Source: Salipaludibacillus sp. LMS25 (GTDB lineage: Bacteria > Bacillota > Bacilli > Bacillales > Salisediminibacteriaceae). From it: a stretch of 64,000 nt of DNA. This document shows positions 44,970 to 53,873 of the stretch, in pieces; the first letter of the stretch is position 1, and each line of letters begins with the position of its first letter. Position numbers and translations under genes: made by a program. Location: the NCBI RefSeq assembly GCF_024362805.1, contig NZ_CP093299.1:4461668-4525667 (forward strand), written 5' to 3'. A model generated the notes under the pieces. That model worked only from the letters and a program-made list of their open reading frames with translations, was not told where the DNA came from and did no database searches.

Positions 44970-46220
44970 TTAATAAGCATTCCACCAAGGGGTGACAACA
45001 CTTCTATGGTAGCTTCTTTTTAATGGAATTAAATTTCTTTTATCATTAGAACCGCCATATGCTAATGGCTTTATATGATGTACCTCATATTCTCGCCAAA
45101 TTAGAGGTTTATAAGTTGAATCATACCATTTTGTATATTTAGATCTTCCCTGCCGCTTTGTTCTATCAGGTTTTGGTACTTCTGGCCATACCGCTGAAGA
45201 TGGGATTGTCATGACCTTTTTAGATATCGGATCTTTATATGATGGATAGCGCACACCTTTTTTGTTATATAAATAAGTTGTGTTAGATTTTGATACTGTT
45301 TTTGTTTCTCCCCCTTTGTAATGACCCTTAACATTTACAGTAGCTTGTCTAAACCTAGTAGAACTTACTCTACTAATATTTGTTACTTCCCTGTTTTTCT
45401 TCACGCTAGAGTATGTTTTCTTATTATTTGTCCAATTACCAGTCTTTGACGTTTTGATCCTATTATTAAATGTCACTGTATAATGTTTAGGTCTTAGGTT
45501 GCCAGATTCTTTCGTTACCTTTACAGCTTGTACAAAATCAGCCTTTTTTGTATTGGGGTTCCCTACAAAGCTAGAGTGGACAACAGTAAATACTCCTAAA
45601 CCTTTATTAGAGGCATGGGCTTTTTGTACTCCAAATAATTTATCAAAAAATAATGCTGTACTACTTTCTGTTTGATCTATCTCTTCTACGTAATCAGATA
45701 ATTCATAAACATCAAATTCTTCACTTTCACTTTCGCTGTCTAAGTCTACAACATATACCGATACTTCCACATCAAGTAATTCTGTTGTATCATACTTATC
45801 ACTAATAGATGGAAACTCTAAGTCATCTATTGTCAACTCAGAATTTTCATCATAAGATTCCTCGATTGAATCTAGTAAATCTCTTTTAATTACGAGTTGC
45901 TCTTCTAAAATTTCAACTTCCTCTTCAATGATTTCATGAAAGTCAATATCTTTTAGGTGTTCATAAATGTCTTGTTCTTGGCCATTTAAAGTACTCAATT
46001 TTTCTATATCTTGCTCTAATTTCTCTAGTTGCAAATCAATCTTATTTAAATTAATTTCTTCCTCAATAATAAATCCAGTAAGATTGGATTCTTCCAATAA
46101 CTTTATATAATCTTCATCATCTTCTAAATCTTCATAAATTGACTTAGAAAAACTTGCGCTTGGTGAAAAAGAAAAGCTTAATACAAACAATATTAAAAAC
46201 ATCAAAAATGGTCTCTTCAT
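44970..46220 (-). CDS. Secreted HNH nuclease toxin
   Basis: A 416-residue protein with a Sec signal peptide (MKRPFLMFLILFVLSFSF, cut near SASFSKS). Residues 30-190 are acidic and coiled-coil prone. After FGVQKAHAS, a motif like a second cleavage site, the C-terminal half is basic and beta-rich. It ends in an HNH domain: EYEVHHIKPLAYGGSNDKRN (His381-His382), with IPLKRSYHR supplying the last His (about 405). It is the only intact toxin in the island and is not LXG-type. I take the second ATG (46220), ten bases from AGGAGA. A SUKH gene follows. Confidence 0.83.
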   Translation of the reverse strand: MKRPFLMFLILFVLSFSFSPSASFSKSIYEDLEDDEDYIKLLEESNLTGFIIEEEINLNKIDLQLEKLEQDIEKLSTLNGQEQDIYEHLKDIDFHEIIEEEVEILEEQLVIKRDLLDSIEESYDENSELTIDDLEFPSISDKYDTTELLDVEVSVYVVDLDSESESEEFDVYELSDYVEEIDQTESSTALFFDKLFGVQKAHASNKGLGVFTVVHSSFVGNPNTKKADFVQAVKVTKESGNLRPKHYTVTFNNRIKTSKTGNWTNNKKTYSSVKKNREVTNISRVSSTRFRQATVNVKGHYKGGETKTVSKSNTTYLYNKKGVRYPSYKDPISKKVMTIPSSAVWPEVPKPDRTKRQGRSKYTKWYDSTYKPLIWREYEVHHIKPLAYGGSNDKRNLIPLKRSYHRSVVTPWWNAY

Positions 46221-46526
46221 ACAAATCATATCTCCTAAAGTAATATTTGCTACAGATAATACTAACTATCTAACAATGACCTACGATTCCAAAAAGCACC
46301 TCCCTTCAAGGATATTCATAAGACTCTGTACCTATCATGAGAATATAATACATCTCCTTTATTTAGATATCAAGATAAAAATGTAAGAAGGACGATTATT
46401 TTCCTTGGTTCTTACAACGGTATTTATTTAAACTTTGGTTCCAAATCCAAAAAAAGGCCAAACGAGAGTTTTGTTATAAAACATTCTTTTGTAACTCCTT
46501 TAATTTTTACTTCCATAGGAGCTTTT

Positions 46527-47114
46527 TTAAGTGAATAATGTGCCCCAAGTATGCGGTCCTGCAATCCCATCCACTTGTAAGTTGTTCTGTCGTTGGAAAG
46601 TACGGACAGCGCTTCTTGTTTTTGCTCCAAAGATACCGTCTACAGCTCCTGGACTTGTTCCTTTACAATGTAGGGTAGCTTGAAGAATCCACGTGATGTT
46701 TCCTCTTGCTCCTTGGCGTACTGTTACACATGCTCTACGTGTTTTAGGACCAAAAACACCGTCAACAGTAAGTCCACGGTTAAACTGTTTATTAAGTTCT
46801 GTTTGTAATCCTTTGACATATGCGCCTTTTGTTTGAGGTCCAAACAAGTTATCGACTGATATATTCAAACGGTAACGGCTGTTAAGTGTACGCTGGATCG
46901 TGGCGATTGTGCCAGACGCTTTGTTTGGTGATCTGTTTGAGTTGTTAGGTTTTGATGATCTAGGCTTACTTGGTGCGTTTGCCCCGTTAGACGGCGATTC
47001 AGACTTAAGCCCGAACATTTTAGCAATCGTATTGATGTGCCCTTCTGCCACTTTGTCAAAGAATGGATTTTCTTTCAGGTTATTAAGCGTCACTTGAATT
47101 GTATATAAAGCCAT
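46527..47114 (-). CDS. Endolysin-type peptidoglycan-binding protein, copy 3
   Basis: A 195-residue protein. Residues 1-37 (MALYTIQVTLNNLKENPF onward) are of unknown kind, then a Ser/Pro/Asn linker and two peptidoglycan-binding repeats at about 65-125 and 130-195. The repeats match the cell-wall-binding C-termini of Bacillus phage endolysins, but no amidase or lysozyme domain is present. The ribosome site is poor, so it may be an untranslated fragment. The end differs from copy 2 (GPHTWGTLFT in place of GPQTFQMLFK). Confidence 0.6.
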   Translation of the reverse strand: MALYTIQVTLNNLKENPFFDKVAEGHINTIAKMFGLKSESPSNGANAPSKPRSSKPNNSNRSPNKASGTIATIQRTLNSRYRLNISVDNLFGPQTKGAYVKGLQTELNKQFNRGLTVDGVFGPKTRRACVTVRQGARGNITWILQATLHCKGTSPGAVDGIFGAKTRSAVRTFQRQNNLQVDGIAGPHTWGTLFT

Positions 47115-47231
47115 TCACGGTAATATAAACATAAAGACTCTAACTCCAGAAATAATATTTTTTAAAACTTTTTTGTGGGCATTTTGTGGGCAAACTCATC
47201 ATCGCGTCCTTCTTTGTAGTTTCTGCCCACA

Positions 47232-47267
47232 AAATCAAAACCCCTGAAGCCTTACAGCAACAGGGGT
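47232..47267 (-). terminator. Terminator of glnA
   Basis: CCCCTG pairs with CAGGGG and TTTTGATTTT follows on the minus strand, just after the glnA stop. The displaced copy of the glnA tail at 42.8 kb has the same hairpin. Confidence 0.7.
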
Positions 47268-47274
47268 TGTCTTA

Positions 47275-48609
47275 TTAATATGTTTGTAAATACTGATCGC
47301 GCTCCCAAGGGTGAACTTGTGTGCGGAACATGTCCCACTCAATTTCTTTCGCTTCAATAAAGTGCTCAAGAGCATGTTTACCGAGGGAGTTCGTAATTGT
47401 CTCATTGTTAGAAAGTGCATCAATGGCCTCTTTAAGTGTAGCTGGTAGAGCTTCAATACCTTCAGCTTGACGCTCTTCAAGATCCATTGCGTAGATGTTA
47501 CGGTCAGTTTCAGGTGGCGGAGAAAGCTTTTTCTTCACACCATCTAGACCAGCCGCTAACATAGCAGCCATGGCTAAATATGGATTAGCCGCTGGGTCTG
47601 GACTACGTACTTCGATACGCGTGCTCAGACCGCGAGAAGATGGAATACGTACGAGCGGTGAACGGTTACGTAATGACCAGGCAATATAGCAAGGTGCTTC
47701 ATAGCCAGGAACTAGACGCTTATAAGAGTTAACAGTCGGGTTAGTGATTGCAGTAAAAGCATCGGCATGCTTAAGGATACCGCCTAAGAACTGCATGGCT
47801 GTTTCACTTAACTGATTGTCAGTATTAGGATCGAAGAACGCATTCTCTCCGTCTTTAAATAAGGACATATTGGCATGCATACCGCTGCCGTTTACTCCAA
47901 ACAATGGTTTTGGCATGAACGTCGCATGTAGGCCATGTTTACGTGCAATAGTTTTAACCACAAGCTTGAACGTTTGAATGTTATCACACGTTGTAATAGC
48001 ATCAGCATATTTAAAATCAATCTCATGCTGACCAGGGGCTACTTCATGGTGAGATGCTTCGATTTCAAAGCCCATATCTTCAAGCTCTAATACGATATCA
48101 CGACGACAGTTTTCCCCTAAGTCCGTTGGTGCAAGGTCAAAATAACCACCTTTATCATTCAGCTCCAGGGTCGGCTCACCCCGTTCATCATTTTTGAATA
48201 AGAAGAATTCAGGTTCAGGTCCGATATTGAAATCTGTAAAACCAAGCTCTTTCGCTTGTTGAAGCACCTTTTTCAACACACCGCGAGGGTCGCCTTCAAA
48301 GGGTGTTCCATCAGGACTGTATACGTCACAAATTAATCGCGCCACTTTCCCTTTTTCAGGCGTCCACGGGAAGATGACCCATGTATCAAGGTCAGGGTAA
48401 AGATACATATCTGACTCTTCAATACGAACAAATCCTTCAATTGAAGATCCATCAAACATCATTAAATTGTCTAACGCTTTAGTTAACTGATCAACAGGAA
48501 TTTCAACATTTTTAATAATACCTAGTAAATCTGTGAATTGTAGTCGAATAAACCTTACATTTTCTTCATCTGCCATGCGTAAAATGTCTTCTCTAGAATA
48601 CTTACTCAT
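47275..48609 (-). CDS. glnA: Glutamine synthetase, type I
   Basis: A 444-residue GSI-alpha enzyme that makes glutamine from glutamate and ammonium. Active-site and signature stretches are present: [43 protein letters not shown] and [12 protein letters not shown]. Length is that of B. subtilis GlnA. Start MSKYSREDI (48609) follows GGAGGAG. The usual upstream gene glnR is missing; a GlnR/TnrA box lies about 200 bases upstream. Its 3' end is duplicated at 42.8 kb. Confidence 0.97.
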   Translation of the reverse strand: MSKYSREDILRMADEENVRFIRLQFTDLLGIIKNVEIPVDQLTKALDNLMMFDGSSIEGFVRIEESDMYLYPDLDTWVIFPWTPEKGKVARLICDVYSPDGTPFEGDPRGVLKKVLQQAKELGFTDFNIGPEPEFFLFKNDERGEPTLELNDKGGYFDLAPTDLGENCRRDIVLELEDMGFEIEASHHEVAPGQHEIDFKYADAITTCDNIQTFKLVVKTIARKHGLHATFMPKPLFGVNGSGMHANMSLFKDGENAFFDPNTDNQLSETAMQFLGGILKHADAFTAITNPTVNSYKRLVPGYEAPCYIAWSLRNRSPLVRIPSSRGLSTRIEVRSPDPAANPYLAMAAMLAAGLDGVKKKLSPPPETDRNIYAMDLEERQAEGIEALPATLKEAIDALSNNETITNSLGKHALEHFIEAKEIEWDMFRTQVHPWERDQYLQTY

Positions 48610-48804
48610 TCTTTTTTTCTCCTCCTTCAAAATATGGGCTACTTAAAATTGGAGCAGCAGCTAAACTATTAAAAAAGTAAAGTCACCTAAACTCCTCCAA
48701 CTTAGAAGAATTCTGTTCTTTTCAGAATAGAACTAACATTCAAATTCTTCTTTAATTAACGATAGTCACATGATAACGAAGATTAAAGTCCTTATGTTCA
48801 ATCT

Positions 48805-48821
48805 TGTCAGATTTTCTGACA
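48805..48821. promoter_or_regulatory. GlnR/TnrA box upstream of glnA
   Basis: TGTCAGATTTTCTGACA is a perfect TGTNA-N7-TNACA operator. A further half-site TGACA is at 48832. The box lies 196 bases before the glnA ATG, between ynbB and glnA where glnR would normally be. The leader 48610-48804 holds only a weak hairpin around GTTCT and AGAAC. Confidence 0.75.
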
Positions 48822-48904
48822 GGGAAATTTTCTGACAAAGATTTCTTAACAGGCTAATGTCACTTTACCCTTTTCCTTACATTGTTACTCATGAGCATGA
48901 GGAA

Positions 48905-50152
48905 TTAAACAAGATTTTTTCTAACTAATTCACTCGCAGCCTCTGTCACAGCAAGCTTAACGTGCTCAAACGTTAAACCTCCTTGAACATAGGCAGTATA
49001 AGGTGGACGAAGCGGCCCATCTGCCGATAATTCAATACTGGCCCCTTGTATAAAAGTACCAGCAGCCATAATAACATCATCTTCATAACCTGGCATATAG
49101 CTCGGCTGTGGTGCCACATGAGCATCAACAGGTGATGCACTTTGAATTGCCTGACAAAACGCAATCATAGCTTCCTTAGTTGAAAAGGAGACAGATTGAA
49201 TGAGGTCAGTTCGTAAATCATCCCATCTTGGCTCAGTTATCATACCAAGTTGATTTAGAAAATACGAGGTAAAGATCGCCCCTTTTAATGCTTCGTTCAC
49301 AACGTGAGGCGCAAGGAAAAAACCTTGATACATATCACGTAACGTATTTAAATTCGCACCACCTTCTAATCCAATACCTGGGGCAGTCAACCTGTTTCCA
49401 CATAAGTTTATTAACGCTTTTTTACCTACTATGTAGCCACCTGATTTGGCTAATCCACCACCTGGATTTTTTATAAGAGACCCAGCAGTCAAATCAGCAC
49501 CAACTTCTGGCGGCTCCTCCATTTCTACAAATTCACCGTAACAGTTGTCCACAAAAACGATCACGTCTTCTTTTATTTTTTTCACGGTATTTATAACCTC
49601 ACGGATCTTAGCAATCGATAGTGAGGGGCGGTCGGCATAGCCTTTCGATCGTTGAATCCCGATGACCTTTGTTTTGCTAGAAATAGCTTTTTCTACTTCA
49701 CCTAAATCCACGTCACCCTTTTTCAAAGGAATATCCTTATACAAGACTCCGAAATCTTTTAATGAGCCTGAACCAGCTTGCCCTCTTACACCAATTACTT
49801 CTTCAAGTGTATCGTAAGGTTTGCCCGTCACATATAGTAATTCTTCTCCTGGCCGTAACACAGCGAAGAGTGCCGTACTTATCGCATGTGTTCCTGACAC
49901 GATTTGAGGGCGTACGAGCGCTGCTTCTGCCCCAAAAACGTGGGCATAGACGTGTTCTAACGTGTCCCTTCCCGTGTCATCATAACCATAACCAGTGGAT
50001 GCGTGAAAATGAAAATCTGACACAGCATGATCTCTAAATGCTTGTAATACTTTCGCTTGGTTCGTTTCACTTATTTTATTCCGTTCTAAAAATTTGCTCT
50101 GTAAAACGAGCATTGATTCATCAGCCATTTCTTTTAATGTTTGTTCTGTCAT
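48905..50152 (-). CDS. ynbB: PLP-dependent YnbB protein (methionine gamma-lyase/aluminium resistance family)
   Basis: A protein of about 415 residues, fold type I PLP enzyme. HASTGYGYDDTGRDTLEHVY and SGTHAISTALFAVLRPGEELL are family signatures; FVDNCYGEFVE holds the PLP-ring Asp and SLIKNPGGGLAKSGGY the Schiff-base Lys region. Often labelled cystathionine beta-lyase-like; its true reaction is not settled. Starts at 50152 (ATG) or 50155 (GTG) fit AAAGGTGAGG. Order hflX-ynbB-glnA is conserved in Bacillus except for the lost glnR. Confidence 0.88.
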   Translation of the reverse strand: MTEQTLKEMADESMLVLQSKFLERNKISETNQAKVLQAFRDHAVSDFHFHASTGYGYDDTGRDTLEHVYAHVFGAEAALVRPQIVSGTHAISTALFAVLRPGEELLYVTGKPYDTLEEVIGVRGQAGSGSLKDFGVLYKDIPLKKGDVDLGEVEKAISSKTKVIGIQRSKGYADRPSLSIAKIREVINTVKKIKEDVIVFVDNCYGEFVEMEEPPEVGADLTAGSLIKNPGGGLAKSGGYIVGKKALINLCGNRLTAPGIGLEGGANLNTLRDMYQGFFLAPHVVNEALKGAIFTSYFLNQLGMITEPRWDDLRTDLIQSVSFSTKEAMIAFCQAIQSASPVDAHVAPQPSYMPGYEDDVIMAAGTFIQGASIELSADGPLRPPYTAYVQGGLTFEHVKLAVTEAASELVRKNLV

Positions 50153-50180
50153 CACGTGTTGAAACCTCACCTTTTTAAAG

Positions 50181-51452
50181 TTAGTCGTTATGTCTTTTTT
50201 CTAATTCGTGGTAAATAGCAGAGTCGGAGGACGCATAACCTTCTACTATATAGTGTTCACGTTCTTCATTAAATGTTTGTTTCACTAAAATTGTTTCACT
50301 CTGCAAACGGTGCAACCATTTCCCTTCATCTGCATTTAAATAAACCATATATGGCACGAATTGTTCTTCCATCACACTTTGGATTTTAAGCTTGAGCTTG
50401 TCCAAATCAAACTCATTATGAGCACTTATCAATATAGAAGGCCCCTGGCTGGTTGCAATAAAATCATCGGTAATAAGATCCCTTTTATTATACACTGTTA
50501 GAACGGGTATGTGATTAGCGTCCATTTCATCTATTAATCGGTAAACGGTTTTCTCATGGTTAACAAAATCATCATGAGAGCTGTCTACCACATGTAAAAT
50601 TAAATCTGCCTCTTTTACTTCCTCAAGAGTAGAACGAAAGGCAGCTATTAGAGTTGTTGGAAGTTTTTGAATAAACCCTACTGTATCTGTCATGAGAATA
50701 TCAATCCCAGCAGGAAGCTTGAGCTTTTTCGTAGTAGGATCAAGTGTAGCAAATAATTGGTCTTCAACATAGACGTCAGTATTAGACAATTTATGAAGTA
50801 ACGTTGACTTTCCTGCATTTGTGTAGCCTACAAGGGAAATTTGAAACGCTTGATTTTTCTTTCTGCGTTCACGGTACCGTTCCCGATGAGAGACAATTTG
50901 GGCTAATTGAGCTCTTAACTCATCCATACGTGTCCTTATATGACGTTGATCAATTTCCAGCTGTGTTTCCCCAGGGCCCCTCGTTCCAATACCACCACCG
51001 AGGCGGGACAAAATATGCCCCTGACCTCTAAGTCTTGGTAAAATATACGTTAACTGTGCCAGTTCTACTTGAAGTTTTCCTTCTCTAGACCTAGCCCTTT
51101 TAGCAAATATATCTAAAATAAGCTGGGTACGATCAATAACAGGACTGTCTATTTGTGCCGATAAATTTCGTAATTGAGAAGGGGAAAGCTCATCGTTGAA
51201 AATAACGAGGTCGGCTTCTTTTTCTTCAACAAGCGCTTTAAGCTCTTCAACTTTCCCTTTCCCTAAGTAGGTAGCTCTATGAGGGTGTTCTAAGCTTTGA
51301 AATAACTGAGCTTTCACATGGCCGCCTGCTGTTTTTGTCAAAGCTTCCAGCTCTTCCATACGATATAGAAAATCTTCTTCATTTGAAGATTTTAATCTCA
51401 CGCCAGCGAGAACAACAGATTCTTCTGTTACGTTTAAACGGTTTTCTTTCAC
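50181..51452 (-). CDS. hflX: GTPase HflX
   Basis: A ribosome-associated GTPase of about 423 residues, linked to rescue or splitting of stalled ribosomes. N-terminal HflX domain ([30 protein letters not shown]) then the G domain with P loop GYTNAGKST and [10 protein letters not shown]; a NKRD motif is in VYNKRDLI. I prefer GTG 51452 (MKENRLNV) behind AAAGGAAGG; ATG codons at 51476 and 51473 overlap the end of spoVK and lack a site. Confidence 0.92.
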   Translation of the reverse strand: MKENRLNVTEESVVLAGVRLKSSNEEDFLYRMEELEALTKTAGGHVKAQLFQSLEHPHRATYLGKGKVEELKALVEEKEADLVIFNDELSPSQLRNLSAQIDSPVIDRTQLILDIFAKRARSREGKLQVELAQLTYILPRLRGQGHILSRLGGGIGTRGPGETQLEIDQRHIRTRMDELRAQLAQIVSHRERYRERRKKNQAFQISLVGYTNAGKSTLLHKLSNTDVYVEDQLFATLDPTTKKLKLPAGIDILMTDTVGFIQKLPTTLIAAFRSTLEEVKEADLILHVVDSSHDDFVNHEKTVYRLIDEMDANHIPVLTVYNKRDLITDDFIATSQGPSILISAHNEFDLDKLKLKIQSVMEEQFVPYMVYLNADEGKWLHRLQSETILVKQTFNEEREHYIVEGYASSDSAIYHELEKRHND

Positions 51453-51472
51453 GTAAAACCTTCCTTTCACCA

Positions 51473-52423
51473 TCACTCTATCATTATTTTTTGAAAAGCC
51501 TTCGTAAAATCTACTTTCATAAGTGTTAATAAGCTTTCCTGATTATAGTTGCCTTGATGCATCAATCTTACTGCCTGCATACGAATGGCTTTTTCTAACA
51601 GATTTCGGATAAAACGGCCGTTGCTAAACTGCTTTCGTTCATAGTCTTTAGAAATCACAAGTAATTCTTGAACATAGTCAACAGCCCCTGGACTAATATG
51701 ATAGTCTCTCTCTTTTGCCATTTGATGTAACATCTCCAACAGTTCATCTGATGTGTAATTTGGAAATGTCACTACCATTGGGAACCTAGACGGTAACCCA
51801 GGATTTAATTGTAGAAAATGATCCATTTCTTTTGGATAACCTGCAAGAATTAATACAAAATTGTGTTGCCGATCTTCCATGATTTTCACGAGTGTATCAA
51901 TTGCTTCTTTGCCAAAGTCTTTTTCACCGCCACGAGCAAGCGAATAAGCTTCATCAACAAACAATATGCCTCCCATGGCCTTTTCAACTAAGTCACGGGT
52001 TTTCTGGGCAGTATGACCGATATACTCACCAACAAGATCCGCACGCTCCACTTCAAGGAGATGCCCTTTTTCAAGGACATTCATATCTTTAAGAAGTTTA
52101 GCAATTAACCTAGCTACCGTTGTTTTTCCAGTACCAGGGTTTCCTTTAAAAACCATATGCAGTGCTTGACGGCTTGTTTTTAACCCTTTCGCTTCTCTAA
52201 TCGTGTTTAAATAAAGCCACGCGTACATTTCGCGAACGAAAGATTTCATCATGTCTAACCCTACATAACGATCAAATTCTTTCATAATAGCGTGGTATTC
52301 CTTGTGGCCTTTAAAAGCAGGTGGATCACTCTGCTGTATAAGACCTTCAGTCGCTATTTTATTCTCTGATTTAATTACCACATTGATTTGTCCTCGTTTA
52401 TTTAATCTGGCAGACTGAACCAA
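51473..52423 (-). CDS. spoVK: Stage V sporulation protein K (AAA+ ATPase)
   Basis: A 316-residue AAA+ protein of the CbbX/SpoVK type. Walker A is [13 protein letters not shown], Walker [16 protein letters not shown], then the Arg-containing sensor and [10 protein letters not shown]. Needed for spore maturation in B. subtilis. I prefer TTG 52423 ([14 protein letters not shown]), which lies behind AAGAGGTGGTGA; GTG codons upstream overlap that site. Between hfq and hflX as in B. subtilis. Confidence 0.9.
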   Translation of the reverse strand: MVQSARLNKRGQINVVIKSENKIATEGLIQQSDPPAFKGHKEYHAIMKEFDRYVGLDMMKSFVREMYAWLYLNTIREAKGLKTSRQALHMVFKGNPGTGKTTVARLIAKLLKDMNVLEKGHLLEVERADLVGEYIGHTAQKTRDLVEKAMGGILFVDEAYSLARGGEKDFGKEAIDTLVKIMEDRQHNFVLILAGYPKEMDHFLQLNPGLPSRFPMVVTFPNYTSDELLEMLHQMAKERDYHISPGAVDYVQELLVISKDYERKQFSNGRFIRNLLEKAIRMQAVRLMHQGNYNQESLLTLMKVDFTKAFQKIMIE

Positions 52424-52444
52424 TGAAGTCACCACCTCTTATAA

Positions 52445-52558
52445 TATAGTGGATACCGTCCTGTCACAACTACTATACGCAACCAGTGAAAAAGGTGTGA
52501 CAAATGCCTAGGAAGATGGAGAGATACAGGTGTTTGCGTTTCAGGTCAGTCCACTATA
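52445..52558. other. Long-range inverted repeat between spoVK and hfq
   Basis: TATAGTGGA (52445-52453) and TCCACTATA (52550-52558) are perfect complements 96 bases apart in otherwise non-coding DNA. It might be a small MITE-like element or an RNA fold; it encodes nothing I can see. Confidence 0.3.
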
Positions 52559-52619
52559 GAAAGTAACAGATTAAGTCACTTGTAAAAATAGTATGTTTGA
52601 CGTCTAACCGTTAGTTGAA

Positions 52620-52655
52620 AAAGGTAAGAAAGCCCGGCACATGGCCGGACTTTCT
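52620..52655 (-). terminator. Terminator of hfq
   Basis: AGAAAGTCCGGC pairs with GCCGGGCTTTCT on the minus strand, followed by T-rich bases. Confidence 0.8.
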
Positions 52656-52890
52656 ATGACTTATTGTCTTGGTTTAGTTGAACATTGCGTTGTGGGGAAA
52701 AAGTAGAAATCGCATGTTTATAAACGAGTTGCTGTTTGCCATCCGTATCGAGAATGACTGTAAAATTATCAAAGCTTTTCACCTGGCCTCTAAGCTGAAA
52801 ACCGTTCAAAAGAAAAACAGTCACAGGAATGTTTTCTTTCCTTAATTGATTTAAGAATTGATCTTGGATATTGACAGATTGTTGTTTCAT
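52654..52890 (-). CDS. hfq: RNA chaperone Hfq
   Basis: A 78-residue Sm-like protein forming a hexamer that binds small RNAs and A-rich tracts. Sm1 is [20 protein letters not shown] with DNFTVIL, Sm2 is [13 protein letters not shown]. The YKHAIST motif is the YKHAIS hallmark. Start ATG follows GAAGAGGAGG. It is 45 bases downstream of miaA, and ends with its own terminator. Confidence 0.97.
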   Translation of the reverse strand: MKQQSVNIQDQFLNQLRKENIPVTVFLLNGFQLRGQVKSFDNFTVILDTDGKQQLVYKHAISTFSPQRNVQLNQDNKS

Positions 52891-52934
52891 TGTTATGTGC
52901 CTCCTCTTCTCGCATTATTAACTATATTCGCTAC

Positions 52935-53873
52935 TTATAACAACTTTCCTGCTAAAAAATCTTCAATTTCCTTTTCCCTTTTTTCCCTTTCGTCTGTCAT
53001 ATTAAACCAATGAATCGTCATTTTATTTCTAAACCATGTTAATTGACGTTTAGCAAAACGTCGAGAATTTCGTTTTAACAGATCGATAGCAGCCTCTTTC
53101 GTCAATTCACCATTGTAATAAGCCATAATTTCTTTATAGCCAATGGCTTGCATTGATTGACAATGGCGATAGCCCGCCTTATAAAGTTGTTCTACTTCTT
53201 CAAATAAGCCGGTCTCAACCATCATATCCACTCGTTCATTAATTCGATCGTAAAGCAATTCTCGTTCCATAGTTAAGCCAATAACAATTGGTGAATACGA
53301 ACTTGATTGAGGTTCATTTTCATTACTCCTGAGTGGCTTCCCTGTTAAATGATAAACTTCGAGGGCTCTTATAACTCGCCTCATATTATTTGGATGCAGC
53401 TCACGATAACTAACTGGATCTATTGTTTGAAGTTTATTATGTAAAGCATCTTTACCGTGTTCCTGTGCGTATATCTCCATTTTATCTCTGAATACAGGGT
53501 CCCCTTGTGCTTCAGAAAAGTGATAATTATACATAACAGCATTGACGTAGAGGCCTGTTCCCCCTACGAGTAGTGGTAGTTTATTCTGGTTATGAAGTGA
53601 GTTTATGGCACGTTTAGCTTCCGCTTGAAAATCAGCGACTGAGAAAGGGTCGTCAGGATTAACAATATCAAGCATATGATGGGGGATTCCTGCCATTTCT
53701 TGATGCGTTATTTTAGCGGTTCCAATATCCATCCCACGATAAACTTGCATAGAATCACCACTGACGATTTCGCCATGAAACCTTTTAGCTAACCGTATAC
53801 TAAGGGCTGTCTTCCCTACAGCCGTAGGGCCTACCAAAACAACTAGTGGCTTGTGATTTATCATGTCCTTCAC
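52935..53873 (-). CDS. miaA: tRNA dimethylallyltransferase MiaA
   Basis: A 312-residue enzyme that prenylates A37 of tRNAs reading UNN codons; MiaB at the other end of this block then methylthiolates it. P loop GPTAVGKT, SGDSMQVYRGMDIGTAK and HHMLDIVNP, and AKRQLTWFRNKM are the family motifs. I start at GTG 53873, which overlaps the methyltransferase stop as GTGA; ATG 53864 is also possible. Confidence 0.95.
   Translation of the reverse strand: MKDMINHKPLVVLVGPTAVGKTALSIRLAKRFHGEIVSGDSMQVYRGMDIGTAKITHQEMAGIPHHMLDIVNPDDPFSVADFQAEAKRAINSLHNQNKLPLLVGGTGLYVNAVMYNYHFSEAQGDPVFRDKMEIYAQEHGKDALHNKLQTIDPVSYRELHPNNMRRVIRALEVYHLTGKPLRSNENEPQSSSYSPIVIGLTMERELLYDRINERVDMMVETGLFEEVEQLYKAGYRHCQSMQAIGYKEIMAYYNGELTKEAAIDLLKRNSRRFAKRQLTWFRNKMTIHWFNMTDEREKREKEIEDFLAGKLL

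Noticed and set aside
42160..47114. Functional prophage endolysins
   Set aside because: All copies lack an amidase or lysozyme domain, and no holin, portal or integrase gene is present; only cell-wall-binding parts remain.
48610..48804. Riboswitch or glutamine-sensing RNA in the glnA leader
   Set aside because: Only a weak GTTCT/AGAAC hairpin is visible and there is no terminator/antiterminator pair; the GlnR/TnrA box explains regulation.
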